Counted from the stretch's first letter, positions 45,873 to 55,889 are shown. The stretch is 64,000 nucleotides of DNA from Candidatus Paracaedibacteraceae bacterium (GCA_019636055.1 JAHBYH010000002.1:310001-374000); one strand, 5' to 3'. Numbers and translations are program-made. The notes: a model not told the origin generated them from the letters alone.

Positions 45873-45934
45873 AATTATTTGTGGATGTTTAATACTCACT
45901 TATGCTACAAGCAAAAGAAAAAAGGAGGTTAAGC

Positions 45935-46348
45935 ATGAAAGTATTACTATCATTTATACTTATTATTATTTCTGGTGTTGCCCAAGATTGGGACGGCCAG
46001 CCGCAATATGAGCACAGAACCTCCCAATACACGCAGCCCCTTGAAAATACGCAACAACCAACAGAACAATATTCTTTGTTATCCAAATCTGTTCCCTTTA
46101 TTTTTGTTGGTGTTGCCACGCCCCTTTTGGCATATGTTGGTGTCAAAGCAGGAAGTTCTCTTTGGTTTCAGTCAACAGGATTAGCGCAAACAATTAATAC
46201 CGCACTATCAAGTTTTGTTTCTTTTTACCCCAATGCACCACGCAATATCTTTGCTTTGCTTCTCTCATGGGGTGTTTGCTCAACTTTTGGCTTTATCAAG
46301 GCATCTAATTTACACCTTAGTCTATCCTTTTCAAAAGACAATCGTTAA
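45935..46348 (+). CDS. Small exported or membrane protein, unknown
   Basis: Not recognised. 137 residues from the ATG at 45935, which has a consensus AGGAGG upstream (the frame is open to 45902). A signal-like MKVLLSFILIIISGVAQ is followed by a polar Gln-rich segment (HRTSQYTQPLENTQQPTEQY), then a hydrophobic stretch (VPFIFVGVATPLLAYVGVKA) and a second one near RNIFALLLSWGVCSTFGFI. Likely an inner-membrane protein with a periplasmic loop. The leader GGAGG-TTAAGC-ATG resembles that at 17465. Confidence 0.6.
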   Translation: MKVLLSFILIIISGVAQDWDGQPQYEHRTSQYTQPLENTQQPTEQYSLLSKSVPFIFVGVATPLLAYVGVKAGSSLWFQSTGLAQTINTALSSFVSFYPNAPRNIFALLLSWGVCSTFGFIKASNLHLSLSFSKDNR

Positions 46349-46424
46349 CTTTCCTGACATGTCCTAGACTTTCACTAGTCCATCCCCTAGACTTGAATTA
46401 TGAGAAATTTGTGGAGGGGCTAAA

Positions 46425-47384
46425 ATGTCACGCCATCGTACCCTCATTAGTGTATCAAGTGGCTGGGGCGCATCAAACATGGGAACCGGAGCAGGGGCGC
46501 TGTGCTTGTGCCATAGTGTGAATCCGCTGCTGCGTACTCACAAAAGATTTGATGAAACTTTCTTTCAGAAATCCTATCAAATTCAAGCCCATCCGATGGG
46601 GATACCAACCCCTAAATTATCGTTTAGCTACCCGAATAGCAAAACTCGATTTGAAAATGTACTTGATACTATTCAGCAAACTTATGACTATGTTAGTCGG
46701 ACACTTAAAAATCAATCTTTTCCTTTTGTTTTAGGGGGGGATCATTCCATTGCCGTTGGGACCTGGTCTGCTGTTAAAACTCATATTAATCAAGACTTCG
46801 GATTGATTTGGCTTGATGCGCATTTAGATGCTCATACGCCTCAAACATCGCCATCGCAGGCCAGACATGGTATGCCCTTAGCGGCACTTATGGGGTATGG
46901 TGACTCTGAATTAGTCACTTTGGGATCTGAGCTTCCTAAATTAAAACCTGAAAATCTTGTCATTATTGGTGCTCGGAGTTTTGAGGACGGCGAACATGAC
47001 CTTCTAAAAAGACTCAAAGTTCGCGTTATGTATAGCGATGAAGTCAGCGTACGTGGGTTTGAAGCTTGTTTCAATGAAGCATTAGCAATTGCCACTGCGA
47101 ATAATAAACCTTTTGGTATTTCTTTTGATATTGATGGATTTGATGCTTCTCTTGTCCCGGGTACTGGAACCCCTGAACCAAATGGGTTTGATGAGGAAAG
47201 CGTTTTGAAATCCATGGTTAATATTCTTAATCACGACAAGCTTGTTGCTTTTGAGCTTGTTGAATATAACCCAGCTCTTGATCAGGATAACAAAACCCTG
47301 AAACTTATCTGGAAACTTGTCTCGACTTTAGAAGGAGCTCAACAATGGATAACCTCGCAACCACAAAAAACTCACAGCCTATGA
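46425..47384 (+). CDS. rocF: Arginase
   Basis: A 319-residue arginase-family hydrolase. The manganese-ligand motifs are GGDHSIAVG, WLDAHLDAHT and SFDIDGFDASLVPGTGTPEPNG. These are arginase rather than agmatinase variants (PGTGTPEPNG), and the neighbour is ornithine aminotransferase. It hydrolyses arginine to ornithine and urea. The 3' end overlaps the next gene by 40 bp. It could scavenge host arginine. Confidence 0.92.
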   Translation: MSRHRTLISVSSGWGASNMGTGAGALCLCHSVNPLLRTHKRFDETFFQKSYQIQAHPMGIPTPKLSFSYPNSKTRFENVLDTIQQTYDYVSRTLKNQSFPFVLGGDHSIAVGTWSAVKTHINQDFGLIWLDAHLDAHTPQTSPSQARHGMPLAALMGYGDSELVTLGSELPKLKPENLVIIGARSFEDGEHDLLKRLKVRVMYSDEVSVRGFEACFNEALAIATANNKPFGISFDIDGFDASLVPGTGTPEPNGFDEESVLKSMVNILNHDKLVAFELVEYNPALDQDNKTLKLIWKLVSTLEGAQQWITSQPQKTHSL

Positions 47385-48583
47385 CAACAAAAAATTATAT
47401 GGATATAGAAGATCGTTGGGGAGCCCATAATTATAAACCAATCCCTGTTGTCCTCAATCGTGGTGAAGGGGTTTGGCTTTGGGATGTTGAGGGGAGAAAA
47501 TATCTGGATATGATGTCGGCTTATTCTGCGGTGAGTCATGGCCATTCAAATCCACGTATTGTTGCAGCGATGATTGAGCAAGTCAATAAGCTTGCTATGT
47601 GCTCACGTGCTTATCATAATGATGTCATGCCTCGTTTTTTGGAAAAAGTCTGTCAAATGACGGGTATGGACATGATGTTGCCGATGAATACCGGGGCTGA
47701 AGCTGTTGAAACCGCAATCAAGGCTGTTCGTCGTTGGGGGTACCGAGTCAAAGGAATTCCTGAAAACCAAGCTGAGATTATTGTTACCTCACAAAATTTC
47801 CATGGGCGCACCATCGGCATTATCAGTTTTTCATCTGAGGCTGATTACAAGTCAGGGTTCGGGCCTTTCTTGCCAGGGTTCAAGGCTGTGCCATTTGGGG
47901 ATGCCGAGGCTATTGAAAAAGCGATCACGCCCAATACCTGTGCCGTTATTACCGAACCCATTCAAGGGGAGGCTGGGATTATTGTTCCGCCAAAAGGTTG
48001 GTTGAGTCAAGTTCATGATATTTGCCGTAAAAATAACGTTATGCTTGTTGTTGACGAAGTTCAAAGTGGTTTGGGCAGAACGGGTAAAGTTTTAGCGTGT
48101 GAGCATGAAAATGTTAGTCCGGATGCGGTTATTTTGGGTAAGGCTTTGGGCGGTGGGTTATTCCCGGTATCAGGTGTTGCAGGCAAAAGACATTTGATGA
48201 GTGTTTTTGACCCGGGGAGTCATGGTTCAACTTTTGGTGGTAATCCTTTGGGCGCAGCTATTGCTCTTAAGGCACTTGAACTCCTTGAAAGTGATCATAT
48301 GTGTGAGCGTAGTGTGGAAATGGGTGCCTATTTAATGAAAGAACTTAGAGCCATTGATAGTAAAATGGTCAAGGATGTTCGGGGAATTGGCCTGTGGATC
48401 GGTCTTGATATTGACCCAACAGTCACTTCTGCGCGACAAGTTTGTGAAAGTTTGGCAAAGCTTGGTGTTTTGTCCAAGGAGACTCATGAAACCGTTGTTA
48501 GGTTAGCTCCCCCCCTTGTTATTACTCGCGAAGAACTAGACTGGGGTTTGCAACGGATTAGACAAGTTCTGACTAATTCTTAA
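47345..48583 (+). CDS. rocD: Ornithine aminotransferase
   Basis: A 412-residue PLP-dependent aminotransferase of class III. Key signatures are EDRWGAHNYKPIPVVLNRGEG, MPMNTGAEAVETAIKAVRRWG, EPIQGEAGIIVPP, LVVDEVQSGLGRTGK and the PLP-lysine in LGKALGGGLFPVSG. These match ornithine-oxo-acid transaminase. It turns ornithine from the upstream arginase into glutamate semialdehyde. GAAGGAG sits before the ATG at 47345 within the arginase gene. Confidence 0.95.
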   Translation: MDNLATTKNSQPMTTKNYMDIEDRWGAHNYKPIPVVLNRGEGVWLWDVEGRKYLDMMSAYSAVSHGHSNPRIVAAMIEQVNKLAMCSRAYHNDVMPRFLEKVCQMTGMDMMLPMNTGAEAVETAIKAVRRWGYRVKGIPENQAEIIVTSQNFHGRTIGIISFSSEADYKSGFGPFLPGFKAVPFGDAEAIEKAITPNTCAVITEPIQGEAGIIVPPKGWLSQVHDICRKNNVMLVVDEVQSGLGRTGKVLACEHENVSPDAVILGKALGGGLFPVSGVAGKRHLMSVFDPGSHGSTFGGNPLGAAIALKALELLESDHMCERSVEMGAYLMKELRAIDSKMVKDVRGIGLWIGLDIDPTVTSARQVCESLAKLGVLSKETHETVVRLAPPLVITREELDWGLQRIRQVLTNS

Positions 48584-48660
48584 GATTATCACAAGAACTT
48601 TGACCCCAGAGGAAACTCAGGATATTCTGTAATAAAGAAATATCCTGTGGTTTTGTACTG

Positions 48661-50319
48661 ATGCAAGAACTCGATTCTGCCCAAAAATTGACATGGTGGC
48701 GATCCGATTTGATTGTTGCAACGATTGCCTATAATTTTACTCTTGGCCTTGGTCTGTTAGTTGTCATTCATATTTTGGCAAATGGGTTGGACCTATTTGT
48801 TTTATCGGAAGCGATCGTATTGGTTGGGCTTTTTTGTGGTGTTGTGATATTAAACGCATTTTTGTACAGGTCGCGACAGAAAATTATAAATTGGGTTGAG
48901 CGAAGAAACTTCTTACAAAGGGCATATGCTTCCTTTTTAAAACCACGGGATTTTCCTATTAAGGATAGCATTTATGCAGGCACCCTGTCTGATAGTCAGC
49001 GCATGTTTGCTCGTTCCCTTTTAATCGATCTGATCAGAATTCCGGTTATTACAATTTTTGTAGCACTCATTTCAACAGAATTAGCTTCTGTGATGAGTAT
49101 TATGATGTTGGTCTTGGTTGTTCTGATGCTGTACCAAGGGAGCAAGATGCGTCATGTTTTTCAAGATCATCAGGAACAAGCTAAACAAATAGATACGATT
49201 CAGCGGGAGTGTCTGCGGAATTACCAAACAATTAAGTTATTGGGTATGGAAAATCTTATCCTTCGTCGATATGAAGGGCATTGCTATAATAAGGGATTCA
49301 ATGTTAATAGTTCAACGTTATTAGGATTAACAATCCAAGATGCGTATTTGATTTGGCAAACAATTTTCTTGATTTCAGTCATAATGTTCTTGGGCAGAGC
49401 GTATGCTCAAGCTCATTTAGCGCTCGATCAGGTTATTTTAGTTTTATTGATGATGGCATGTCTTTTGCCTCCCTTACAGACAGTGTTAAATCATTGGAGC
49501 GATATTATCAGCTATTATGTATCGGATGCACGGCAGGTTCTGACTAAAATAAAGAAAAGAACATCCGTAGAGGATGTTCATATTGATGGTTCAGTGACAC
49601 TTCAAGATATCAGCTTTGCGTATCCGAATTTAAAAAGTTCAGTCCTAGTGTCAGCAAATTTGATAATTCATCCAAAAACATTAGTGACAATTTACGGCCA
49701 AAGTGGGTCTGGTAAAACAACACTTGCTAAATTGATTAAGCATGACCTTAGCCCGGATAGCGGAAGGATTCTATTTGGTGATAAGCGTATTGACGAGGGG
49801 ACAAAACATTCAATTCAAGACCAAATCGCTTATTTATCTTCTGACCCTCAACTGTATGTAGGGACTATTCTTGAAAACTTAACATCTTTTAGAATCGGCC
49901 CATTGATTGAGGAGGCTATTAAGTTATCAGAGAGAATGGGGCTTGACCATTGGGTAAAAACACAACACTTGGGTTATCAAACGCCAATTGTAAATTCCAT
50001 GGATGTGACCATTCCATCGGGCATTAAACAACGCATAGGGCTGATTCGATGTTTATTGCAAGAACCAAAAATATTGATTTTGGATGAGGCTAACTCCCAT
50101 CTGGATGATCCGGGCGATTTAGCTTTAAAAACCATTTTGACCGAAATGAAAGAAGGAATGACCATCATCTTTATTACGCATAGGCCAAGTTTTAAGAAAG
50201 TAGCCGATGACTCGTATGATCTTATTAATGGACAGCTATTACCAAGTATGAATGTCGAAAGTCAAACTGAGCACGTCTTTCAAACATCGTGTGTAAGTTA
50301 TGCTGCAGGTGAGATATGA
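48661..50319 (+). CDS. ABC transporter, fused membrane/ATPase (type I secretion-like), subunit 1
   Basis: A 552-residue exporter half. About 300 residues of membrane domain precede an ATPase domain with Walker A GQSGSGKTTLA, Walker B ILILDEANSHLD with the catalytic Glu, and H-loop THRPS. The signature motif is degenerate: PSGIKQRIGL in place of LSGGQ. It is followed by a second, longer ABC protein and an HlyD-type adaptor, all overlapping by 4 bp. This arrangement suggests a heteromeric exporter. It starts 77 bp after rocD with a weak ribosome site. Confidence 0.8.
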   Translation: MQELDSAQKLTWWRSDLIVATIAYNFTLGLGLLVVIHILANGLDLFVLSEAIVLVGLFCGVVILNAFLYRSRQKIINWVERRNFLQRAYASFLKPRDFPIKDSIYAGTLSDSQRMFARSLLIDLIRIPVITIFVALISTELASVMSIMMLVLVVLMLYQGSKMRHVFQDHQEQAKQIDTIQRECLRNYQTIKLLGMENLILRRYEGHCYNKGFNVNSSTLLGLTIQDAYLIWQTIFLISVIMFLGRAYAQAHLALDQVILVLLMMACLLPPLQTVLNHWSDIISYYVSDARQVLTKIKKRTSVEDVHIDGSVTLQDISFAYPNLKSSVLVSANLIIHPKTLVTIYGQSGSGKTTLAKLIKHDLSPDSGRILFGDKRIDEGTKHSIQDQIAYLSSDPQLYVGTILENLTSFRIGPLIEEAIKLSERMGLDHWVKTQHLGYQTPIVNSMDVTIPSGIKQRIGLIRCLLQEPKILILDEANSHLDDPGDLALKTILTEMKEGMTIIFITHRPSFKKVADDSYDLINGQLLPSMNVESQTEHVFQTSCVSYAAGEI

Positions 50320-52388
50320 TAAAAAGTCAATTTAACTATATTAATTGTCTTAAACCGTTGCTGCGTATTTTGGGCTGGAAGGGGAGTTCTCGGGATGTTT
50401 TTGAGGCTGTCCCTTATGATATTAATGAGATTGATCTTATTGATTTAAAGAATATCTTTGTTGATCTTGGCTATACGTGTTACCACAAATCTATTGCATT
50501 AAATCACTTAAGCCGGAGTTTCTTGCCAACACTTTTTATCAATGAGCAAGCGGGTATCTATTGGGTTATTTATGAAAAGACCGAACGTGATTATCTTTAT
50601 ATTGATTGTACAACGGGACAAAAATCTGCTGTTTCTGTTAAAAAGAAAATCAAGGGAATACGGTATAACTTTATCAAGGATGTGACGCCCAAGCAAAAAT
50701 CTAAAGCATGGTTGAGTGATATAGCAAAAAGACTTGGGGGTGATCTGAAGCGTCCGCTTGTTCTTTCGTCCTTAATTGCAATTATGGCTTTGGTTCCGCT
50801 CTTTATTCTGCAGATGATTATGTCGAACCATTTGTTTCATCAGGATACACTGATTATTCTATCGATTATCGGTTGTCTTGGCGGAGTTGTTTTGTCAATT
50901 TATAGCTTGTCGTGGGTAAAAAACAAAACGTTGGCGTATCTATCGGCACGTCTGAGTATTCTTAGTAACCGAGAGAGTTTACATCATTTACTGTACTTGA
51001 GTGTGGATGATCGCCATAATCTTGTCTCTCAAGTTGAGTTGAGTCATTTAAAACAAATTGATCTGATGCAAGATAAACTTGCACGGTTTATACGGCATGT
51101 GGTTAGTGATGTACCGATGGTTATTATTCCTCTCATGGTGCTATGGGTTGTTAACATCGTACAGGCTTTAAGTATTACAACGGCCTTAATTTTTTCCTAT
51201 TTCTACCTAAGGTATAAAGCGAATCAGATGAAATCGGAGCTTCAAACACTCGGTCAAGTTGAACAGGTGTATGATCAGTTTATGCAAGACGCGGCAGTGA
51301 TTAAAGATGAGATAAAAGATACATCGACGTCTCGGTTATGGATGGATCGTTTGAAAATCTGTCTGTCTGATTATCTGCAGGCGCACAAGGTATCATTTAA
51401 CACCCTAGGGGCAATGCAAGTTAGAATTAGCCTTATTCTGGGGCTATTCTATTTAGGGGGACTCCTTCTGGCGTATAAACTTAATAGTCTGAGTGGCTAT
51501 GGTATCGCCAATTTACTTGTATCTTCTGCTCTTGTTTATTTTGTTCTTAATAATGCTTATGAATTAACTTATCTTATAGGGGACTTTTTTCAGCTTAAGC
51601 ATTTAATCGATAACAGTGAAGCCTGGCTTAAAACTGTTGGTGAAACAAAGGATTCTATGAGAACCCGTCACTCTTATCAAGGAACAATAGGTGTTTCAAA
51701 TATCTCATTTACTTACCCCGAACAAAACCACATTGCTTTACAGTCCGTAACTCTCAATATTAATTCAGGTGACGTTGTTGCTATTGTTGGGCATAATGCT
51801 TCTGGCAAATCAACATTAATTAAATTGCTGATGGGGCTATACGAACCATCGCAGGGCAATATAACGTTTGATGGTATAGATTTGCGGGATATCGACATTC
51901 ACTATCACCGTCAATCTATTGGTTATGTGTCGAGTCAGGTTGATCTATTTACGGTGTCAATTGCTCAGAATTTAAGGTTGGCTCAGCCTGATATTACGGA
52001 GCGAGAAATTATCTCTGTTTTGGATCAATTGGATGCTCTTGTCGCGATTGAACAACTGCCTGAAGGCATTCATACAATTTTGACGCCTGAGTTGCAAAAA
52101 ACGTTGCCATCTGCATTGCTTCAGAAAATAAATTTGGCTAGAGCTTTTGTGCGGGATAGTAAAATTCTTATTTTTGATGAACCGACGGGGCATTTGGATA
52201 TGAAGGCTGATATGGTTTTTAAAAATTTGATTCAAAAAATGAAGAGACAAAAAACAATCCTTATTGTTACGCATCGCCCGAGTATCGTAAACCTTGCAGA
52301 TCAAGTTTTAGTTTTAAATAATGGTATTATGCGTTTATTTGGCCCTAAAAATCACGTTCTTAAACTTCTCTCAGGAAATGCGGCATGA
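50316..52388 (+). CDS. ABC transporter (type I secretion-like) with C39-like N-terminal domain, subunit 2
   Basis: A 690-residue exporter half. Residues 1-130 look like a peptidase C39-like domain (IFVDLGYTCYHKSIALNHL, then AGIYWVIYEKTERDYLYIDC), without a clear catalytic Cys-His-Asp set, so probably an inactive substrate-docking domain. Six membrane segments follow, then ATPase motifs GHNASGKSTLIK, Walker B ILIFDEPTGHLD and H-loop THRPS. The signature is degenerate (LPSALLQKINLARA). Similar domains occur in RTX exporters. Coupled by overlaps to subunit 1 and the adaptor. Confidence 0.83.
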   Translation: MIKSQFNYINCLKPLLRILGWKGSSRDVFEAVPYDINEIDLIDLKNIFVDLGYTCYHKSIALNHLSRSFLPTLFINEQAGIYWVIYEKTERDYLYIDCTTGQKSAVSVKKKIKGIRYNFIKDVTPKQKSKAWLSDIAKRLGGDLKRPLVLSSLIAIMALVPLFILQMIMSNHLFHQDTLIILSIIGCLGGVVLSIYSLSWVKNKTLAYLSARLSILSNRESLHHLLYLSVDDRHNLVSQVELSHLKQIDLMQDKLARFIRHVVSDVPMVIIPLMVLWVVNIVQALSITTALIFSYFYLRYKANQMKSELQTLGQVEQVYDQFMQDAAVIKDEIKDTSTSRLWMDRLKICLSDYLQAHKVSFNTLGAMQVRISLILGLFYLGGLLLAYKLNSLSGYGIANLLVSSALVYFVLNNAYELTYLIGDFFQLKHLIDNSEAWLKTVGETKDSMRTRHSYQGTIGVSNISFTYPEQNHIALQSVTLNINSGDVVAIVGHNASGKSTLIKLLMGLYEPSQGNITFDGIDLRDIDIHYHRQSIGYVSSQVDLFTVSIAQNLRLAQPDITEREIISVLDQLDALVAIEQLPEGIHTILTPELQKTLPSALLQKINLARAFVRDSKILIFDEPTGHLDMKADMVFKNLIQKMKRQKTILIVTHRPSIVNLADQVLVLNNGIMRLFGPKNHVLKLLSGNAA

Positions 52389-53722
52389 CACAGACAGCTC
52401 AGAAAACAACTTTACCTTCATCAACATTGTCTGAAATTAATGAGAAAATGCCGGCTTTAAAGCAGTCGATTATTCTGGAAGAAACGCGTGCACCACGTCA
52501 GGCTCAATGGGCAATTATCGTGTCAGCGATATTGATATGCTGTTCTCTTGTCGCTATTATTCTTACGCCTTATGAGCATTCAATTACGTCAACAGGGACA
52601 ATTGCAACAACGAACAAAGTTCATGCTATTCGCCCTTTGTTTTCCGGAACGATTGAGACTATTAATGTTCATAACGGAGATTTAGTTAAGGCAAACGACG
52701 TTATTTTAGGATTAGATACACATAAATTAAAGACAGAACTTGAAGCCCTTTTTTTAACAACCCAGAGTCTTCAAGTTGTTGCTGATCGTCTGCGGGCTAT
52801 TGGCCTCAATCAAGAATTTGATACGGGGAAATATCCTAATGAACTTGAGAAAATGGTCTCAGAGCAAAAAGCGATTTACGAAATGCAATTGCGCAATAAA
52901 GAAGATTTGAAATTAGCTTTATCGACGCAACTTGAACAAAAACGTGCGCAGCTTGCCTTAACTTTGGGTCAAGAACATGATTTAAGGCAACAAATGGAAA
53001 ATGCAGAACAGCAACGAGATGTTGCTAAGAAGTTGTACGAAAAAAAACTAGGAACAGGTACTGATTATCGACGTGCGGAAGCAGCTTTGTCCAAGCTTCG
53101 TCAAGAATTAGCAAATCTCATTAACTTATCTCAAGAACACAGACATCAAATCACAGAGCATGAGGGAAAAATTATTGAACTTGAAGCGAAATTAAGAACA
53201 GACGCTTTAACTGAAATGACCAATATTTCAAAACAGTTAACCCAACTCCATGAGAAAAAAATTCATCTCGACGATCAGATTAAAGCTATGGATATTAAAG
53301 CCCCGATCACAGGAATTATTCAGGGGATAGTGGCCAAGAAAATTGGTGACGACGTATCCGGGGATATGCCAATTGCACAGATTATCCCTTTAGAAAATCT
53401 TGAGGCTACAGTATACCTAAAACCACGTGATGCGGCATACGTCAAACAAAACCAATCTGTAACGATCCTTCCGCCTCAAGCACTAGATATGCCACGTCAA
53501 GAAATCTGGGGTAAAGTTGTTAATGTTGCTGATGCTCCCCTGAAGACAGAGTCGTCTACCGTTATTCCTGTTACTGTTGCTTTGAATAAATCGTTTTCTG
53601 GCTCTGACCCAAAAAACACTGTTTTAGCCCCGGGCACAGATGTGAGCGTTACAATTTTTACAGGACCTTACAGTTTATGGGGTAATCTGGTGAAGCCATT
53701 GAGAAAGCGGTTGCAGCAATAA
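52385..53722 (+). CDS. HlyD-family periplasmic adaptor
   Basis: A 445-residue membrane fusion protein. One membrane segment near residues 40-62 (AIIVSAILICCSLVAIIL), a barrel-sandwich half (HNGDLVKANDVILGLD), a long coiled coil (about 130-310) and the second half with the AP-rich DIKAPITGIIQGIVAKKIGDDV and LEATVYLKPRDAAYVK follow the HlyD plan. It would link the two ABC subunits to an outer-membrane TolC. No TolC or substrate gene is nearby. Confidence 0.87.
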   Translation: MTQTAQKTTLPSSTLSEINEKMPALKQSIILEETRAPRQAQWAIIVSAILICCSLVAIILTPYEHSITSTGTIATTNKVHAIRPLFSGTIETINVHNGDLVKANDVILGLDTHKLKTELEALFLTTQSLQVVADRLRAIGLNQEFDTGKYPNELEKMVSEQKAIYEMQLRNKEDLKLALSTQLEQKRAQLALTLGQEHDLRQQMENAEQQRDVAKKLYEKKLGTGTDYRRAEAALSKLRQELANLINLSQEHRHQITEHEGKIIELEAKLRTDALTEMTNISKQLTQLHEKKIHLDDQIKAMDIKAPITGIIQGIVAKKIGDDVSGDMPIAQIIPLENLEATVYLKPRDAAYVKQNQSVTILPPQALDMPRQEIWGKVVNVADAPLKTESSTVIPVTVALNKSFSGSDPKNTVLAPGTDVSVTIFTGPYSLWGNLVKPLRKRLQQ

Positions 53723-53788
53723 GAGCATGTTCTTTTTTGTTTATATTTGTTAGACTGTTTTCAATTATTAGTACAATGGAAATTAAAA

Positions 53789-53959
53789 ATGTTAATGGAT
53801 ATCATCATCTTAGCAAATGATTTGCAACAAACTGTATCAACGTACTGGGATAAACACCCTATTTTTACAGGGATCCTTGGCGTTTTTATTGCTTGGCGTG
53901 TGTTAATCGCCTTGATGAAAGCTGTCAAACAAATTTACAGCGTTCTCACCAATAATTAA
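53789..53959 (+). CDS. Small membrane protein, unknown
   Basis: Not recognised. A 56-residue frame from the ATG at 53789 to the stop at 53957-53959 (open further to a TTG at 53747). It has a polar start (LANDLQQTVSTYWDKHP), one hydrophobic helix (IFTGILGVFIAWRVLIALM) and a basic end (KAVKQIYSVLTNN). It lies 66 bp after the adaptor gene and 8 bp before glmM. It could be a single-pass accessory protein. No strong ribosome site. Confidence 0.45.
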   Translation: MLMDIIILANDLQQTVSTYWDKHPIFTGILGVFIAWRVLIALMKAVKQIYSVLTNN

Positions 53960-53967
53960 GGCTTGCT

Positions 53968-55329
53968 ATGCCCCATACACCTAAAAAAGTTTTATTTGGT
54001 ACCGATGGTATTCGTGGTAAGGCAAATCAATACCCGATTACACCGGACATGATGATGAAAACAGCGATGGCTGCTGCGCAAATTTTTACGCGGGGAGACC
54101 ACAGACATACGGTTGTGATTGGTAAAGATACGCGACAATCAGGATATATGATTGAAACGGCATTGACATCTGGTTTTGCTGCCATGGGGGTGGATGTTGC
54201 TTTGTTAGGACCACTTCCAACACCCGCTGTAGCGAATTTAACGCGTGCTATGCGGGCAGATTTAGGTGTTATGATTTCCGCCTCCCATAACCCGTACCAT
54301 GATAATGGCATCAAGTTTTTTAATCCCGATGGCCAGAAACTTACTGATGATGAGGAACTTTCTCTCGAAAAGCTTATTTTAAAAGCTGAATTTAATTTAG
54401 CTGATCCCTATCATGTTGGAAAAGTCAGACGGATTGATGATGCTATGGGACGTTATGTTGAATATGCCAAAGCGACCCTTCCCCGATCCTTGCGCCTTGA
54501 TGGACTAAGAATTGTCATTGATTGTGCGAATGGTGCAGCTTATAAAGTTGCTCCTCAGGTTTTGTGGGAATTAGGGGCTGATGTTATCAGCATTGGTGTT
54601 ACCCCGGATGGTATGAATATTAATGATCAATGTGGGGCAACCTCACCTCAATCGTTAAAGGATGCCGTGCTGACGCATAAGGCACATCTTGGCATAGCCT
54701 TGGATGGTGATGCGGATCGTTTAATTATGGTCGATGAAGCAGGTTCTGTTCTGAATGGTGATGCTCTCATGGCACTGATTGCGACATCATGGCAACAGCA
54801 AGGCCTGTTAAAAGGAAATGCTATTGTTGCCACCCAAATGTCCAATCTGGGGTTAGAACGCTATCTTAAGGCTCAACATATCGATTTGATTAGAACAGCT
54901 GTTGGTGACCGGTATGTGATTGAAGGTATGCAGAGTCATGGGTGTAATGTGGGTGGTGAACAATCAGGTCATATGATTTTATCTGATTATTGTACGACGG
55001 GTGATGGGTTGATTGCTGCTTTGCAAATTCTGCATGTTATCATTGATCGACAAGAGAAATTATCTGTTCTTGGGCAACCATTTAAGCCTGTGCCTCAGTA
55101 CATGCGTAATGTTCGTGTCGCTAATAAAAGCGTTTTGTTAGATTCAACAATTCAAGAATCTCTTAATGTTGCTGAACAAAAATTGCGTGATCTTGGTGGC
55201 CGCTTGCTTGTACGTCCTTCAGGGACAGAACCCCTTGTTCGTGTTATGGCTGAGGCTGATGATGCTCATAAAATTCAAGAAATTGTCCATGCTGTTGAGG
55301 CCACAATTTTGCGAGTTAATTCCCAATGA
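53968..55329 (+). CDS. glmM: Phosphoglucosamine mutase
   Basis: A 453-residue alpha-D-phosphohexomutase. The start VLFGTDGIRGKAN, the phosphoserine loop VMISASHNPYHDNG (S106) and the metal-binding LDGDADRLIMVD are the GlmM versions, with GGEQSGHMI and RPSGTEPLVRVM completing it. It makes glucosamine-1-phosphate for peptidoglycan and LPS. AAGG precedes the start. The sugar-phosphate transferase gene follows with 4-bp overlap. Confidence 0.96.
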   Translation: MPHTPKKVLFGTDGIRGKANQYPITPDMMMKTAMAAAQIFTRGDHRHTVVIGKDTRQSGYMIETALTSGFAAMGVDVALLGPLPTPAVANLTRAMRADLGVMISASHNPYHDNGIKFFNPDGQKLTDDEELSLEKLILKAEFNLADPYHVGKVRRIDDAMGRYVEYAKATLPRSLRLDGLRIVIDCANGAAYKVAPQVLWELGADVISIGVTPDGMNINDQCGATSPQSLKDAVLTHKAHLGIALDGDADRLIMVDEAGSVLNGDALMALIATSWQQQGLLKGNAIVATQMSNLGLERYLKAQHIDLIRTAVGDRYVIEGMQSHGCNVGGEQSGHMILSDYCTTGDGLIAALQILHVIIDRQEKLSVLGQPFKPVPQYMRNVRVANKSVLLDSTIQESLNVAEQKLRDLGGRLLVRPSGTEPLVRVMAEADDAHKIQEIVHAVEATILRVNSQ

Positions 55330-55889
55330 TCAAACGGTTAGTTGATGTTATTGGCGCTCTTATTGCATTCGTTATTTTCGCCATTCCATTACTGGGGGTT
55401 GCCTTAGCAATCAAATGGTCATCTCCTGGCCCTGTTTTGTATTGGTCCCAACGAATTGGACGTTATGGCATCCCTTTTTGGATGCCTAAATTCAGATCCA
55501 TGCGTGTTGACACACCTCAAGTGGCAACGCATTTATTAAAGAACCCCCATCACTTTTTAACACCTATTGGTAGTTTTATCCGTAAAACGAGCCTTGATGA
55601 GTTGCCGCAAATATGGTCGATTCTCAAAGGAGATTTAAGTATTGTGGGGCCTAGACCAGCTCTATATAATGAGTATGATTGGCTGGAACTGCGGCAAATG
55701 ATTGGTATTGACCAAATGCGCCCGGGGTTAACGGGGTGGGCTCAGATTAATGGCCGTGATGCCTTGACAGTCAAAGAGAAGGTTAAGTTTGAGGAAGAAT
55801 ATCTGCACAACCAGTCTTTGCGTTTTGATTTATATATTATTTGGAGAACAATCATTCTTGTTCTTAAAAGAGAAGGGATCAGCCATTAA
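55326..55889 (+). CDS. Undecaprenyl-phosphate sugar-phosphotransferase (PglC/WcaJ catalytic type)
   Basis: A 187-residue bacterial sugar transferase. The membrane hairpin VDVIGALIAFVIFAIPLLGVALAIK, the catalytic WMPKFRSMR region, TSLDELPQIWSILKGDLSIVGPRP, and the C-terminal LTGWAQINGRD are family hallmarks. It puts a sugar phosphate on undecaprenyl phosphate to begin a surface glycan. The short monotopic form is PglC-like. Co-transcribed with glmM. Confidence 0.9.
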   Translation: MIKRLVDVIGALIAFVIFAIPLLGVALAIKWSSPGPVLYWSQRIGRYGIPFWMPKFRSMRVDTPQVATHLLKNPHHFLTPIGSFIRKTSLDELPQIWSILKGDLSIVGPRPALYNEYDWLELRQMIGIDQMRPGLTGWAQINGRDALTVKEKVKFEEEYLHNQSLRFDLYIIWRTIILVLKREGISH

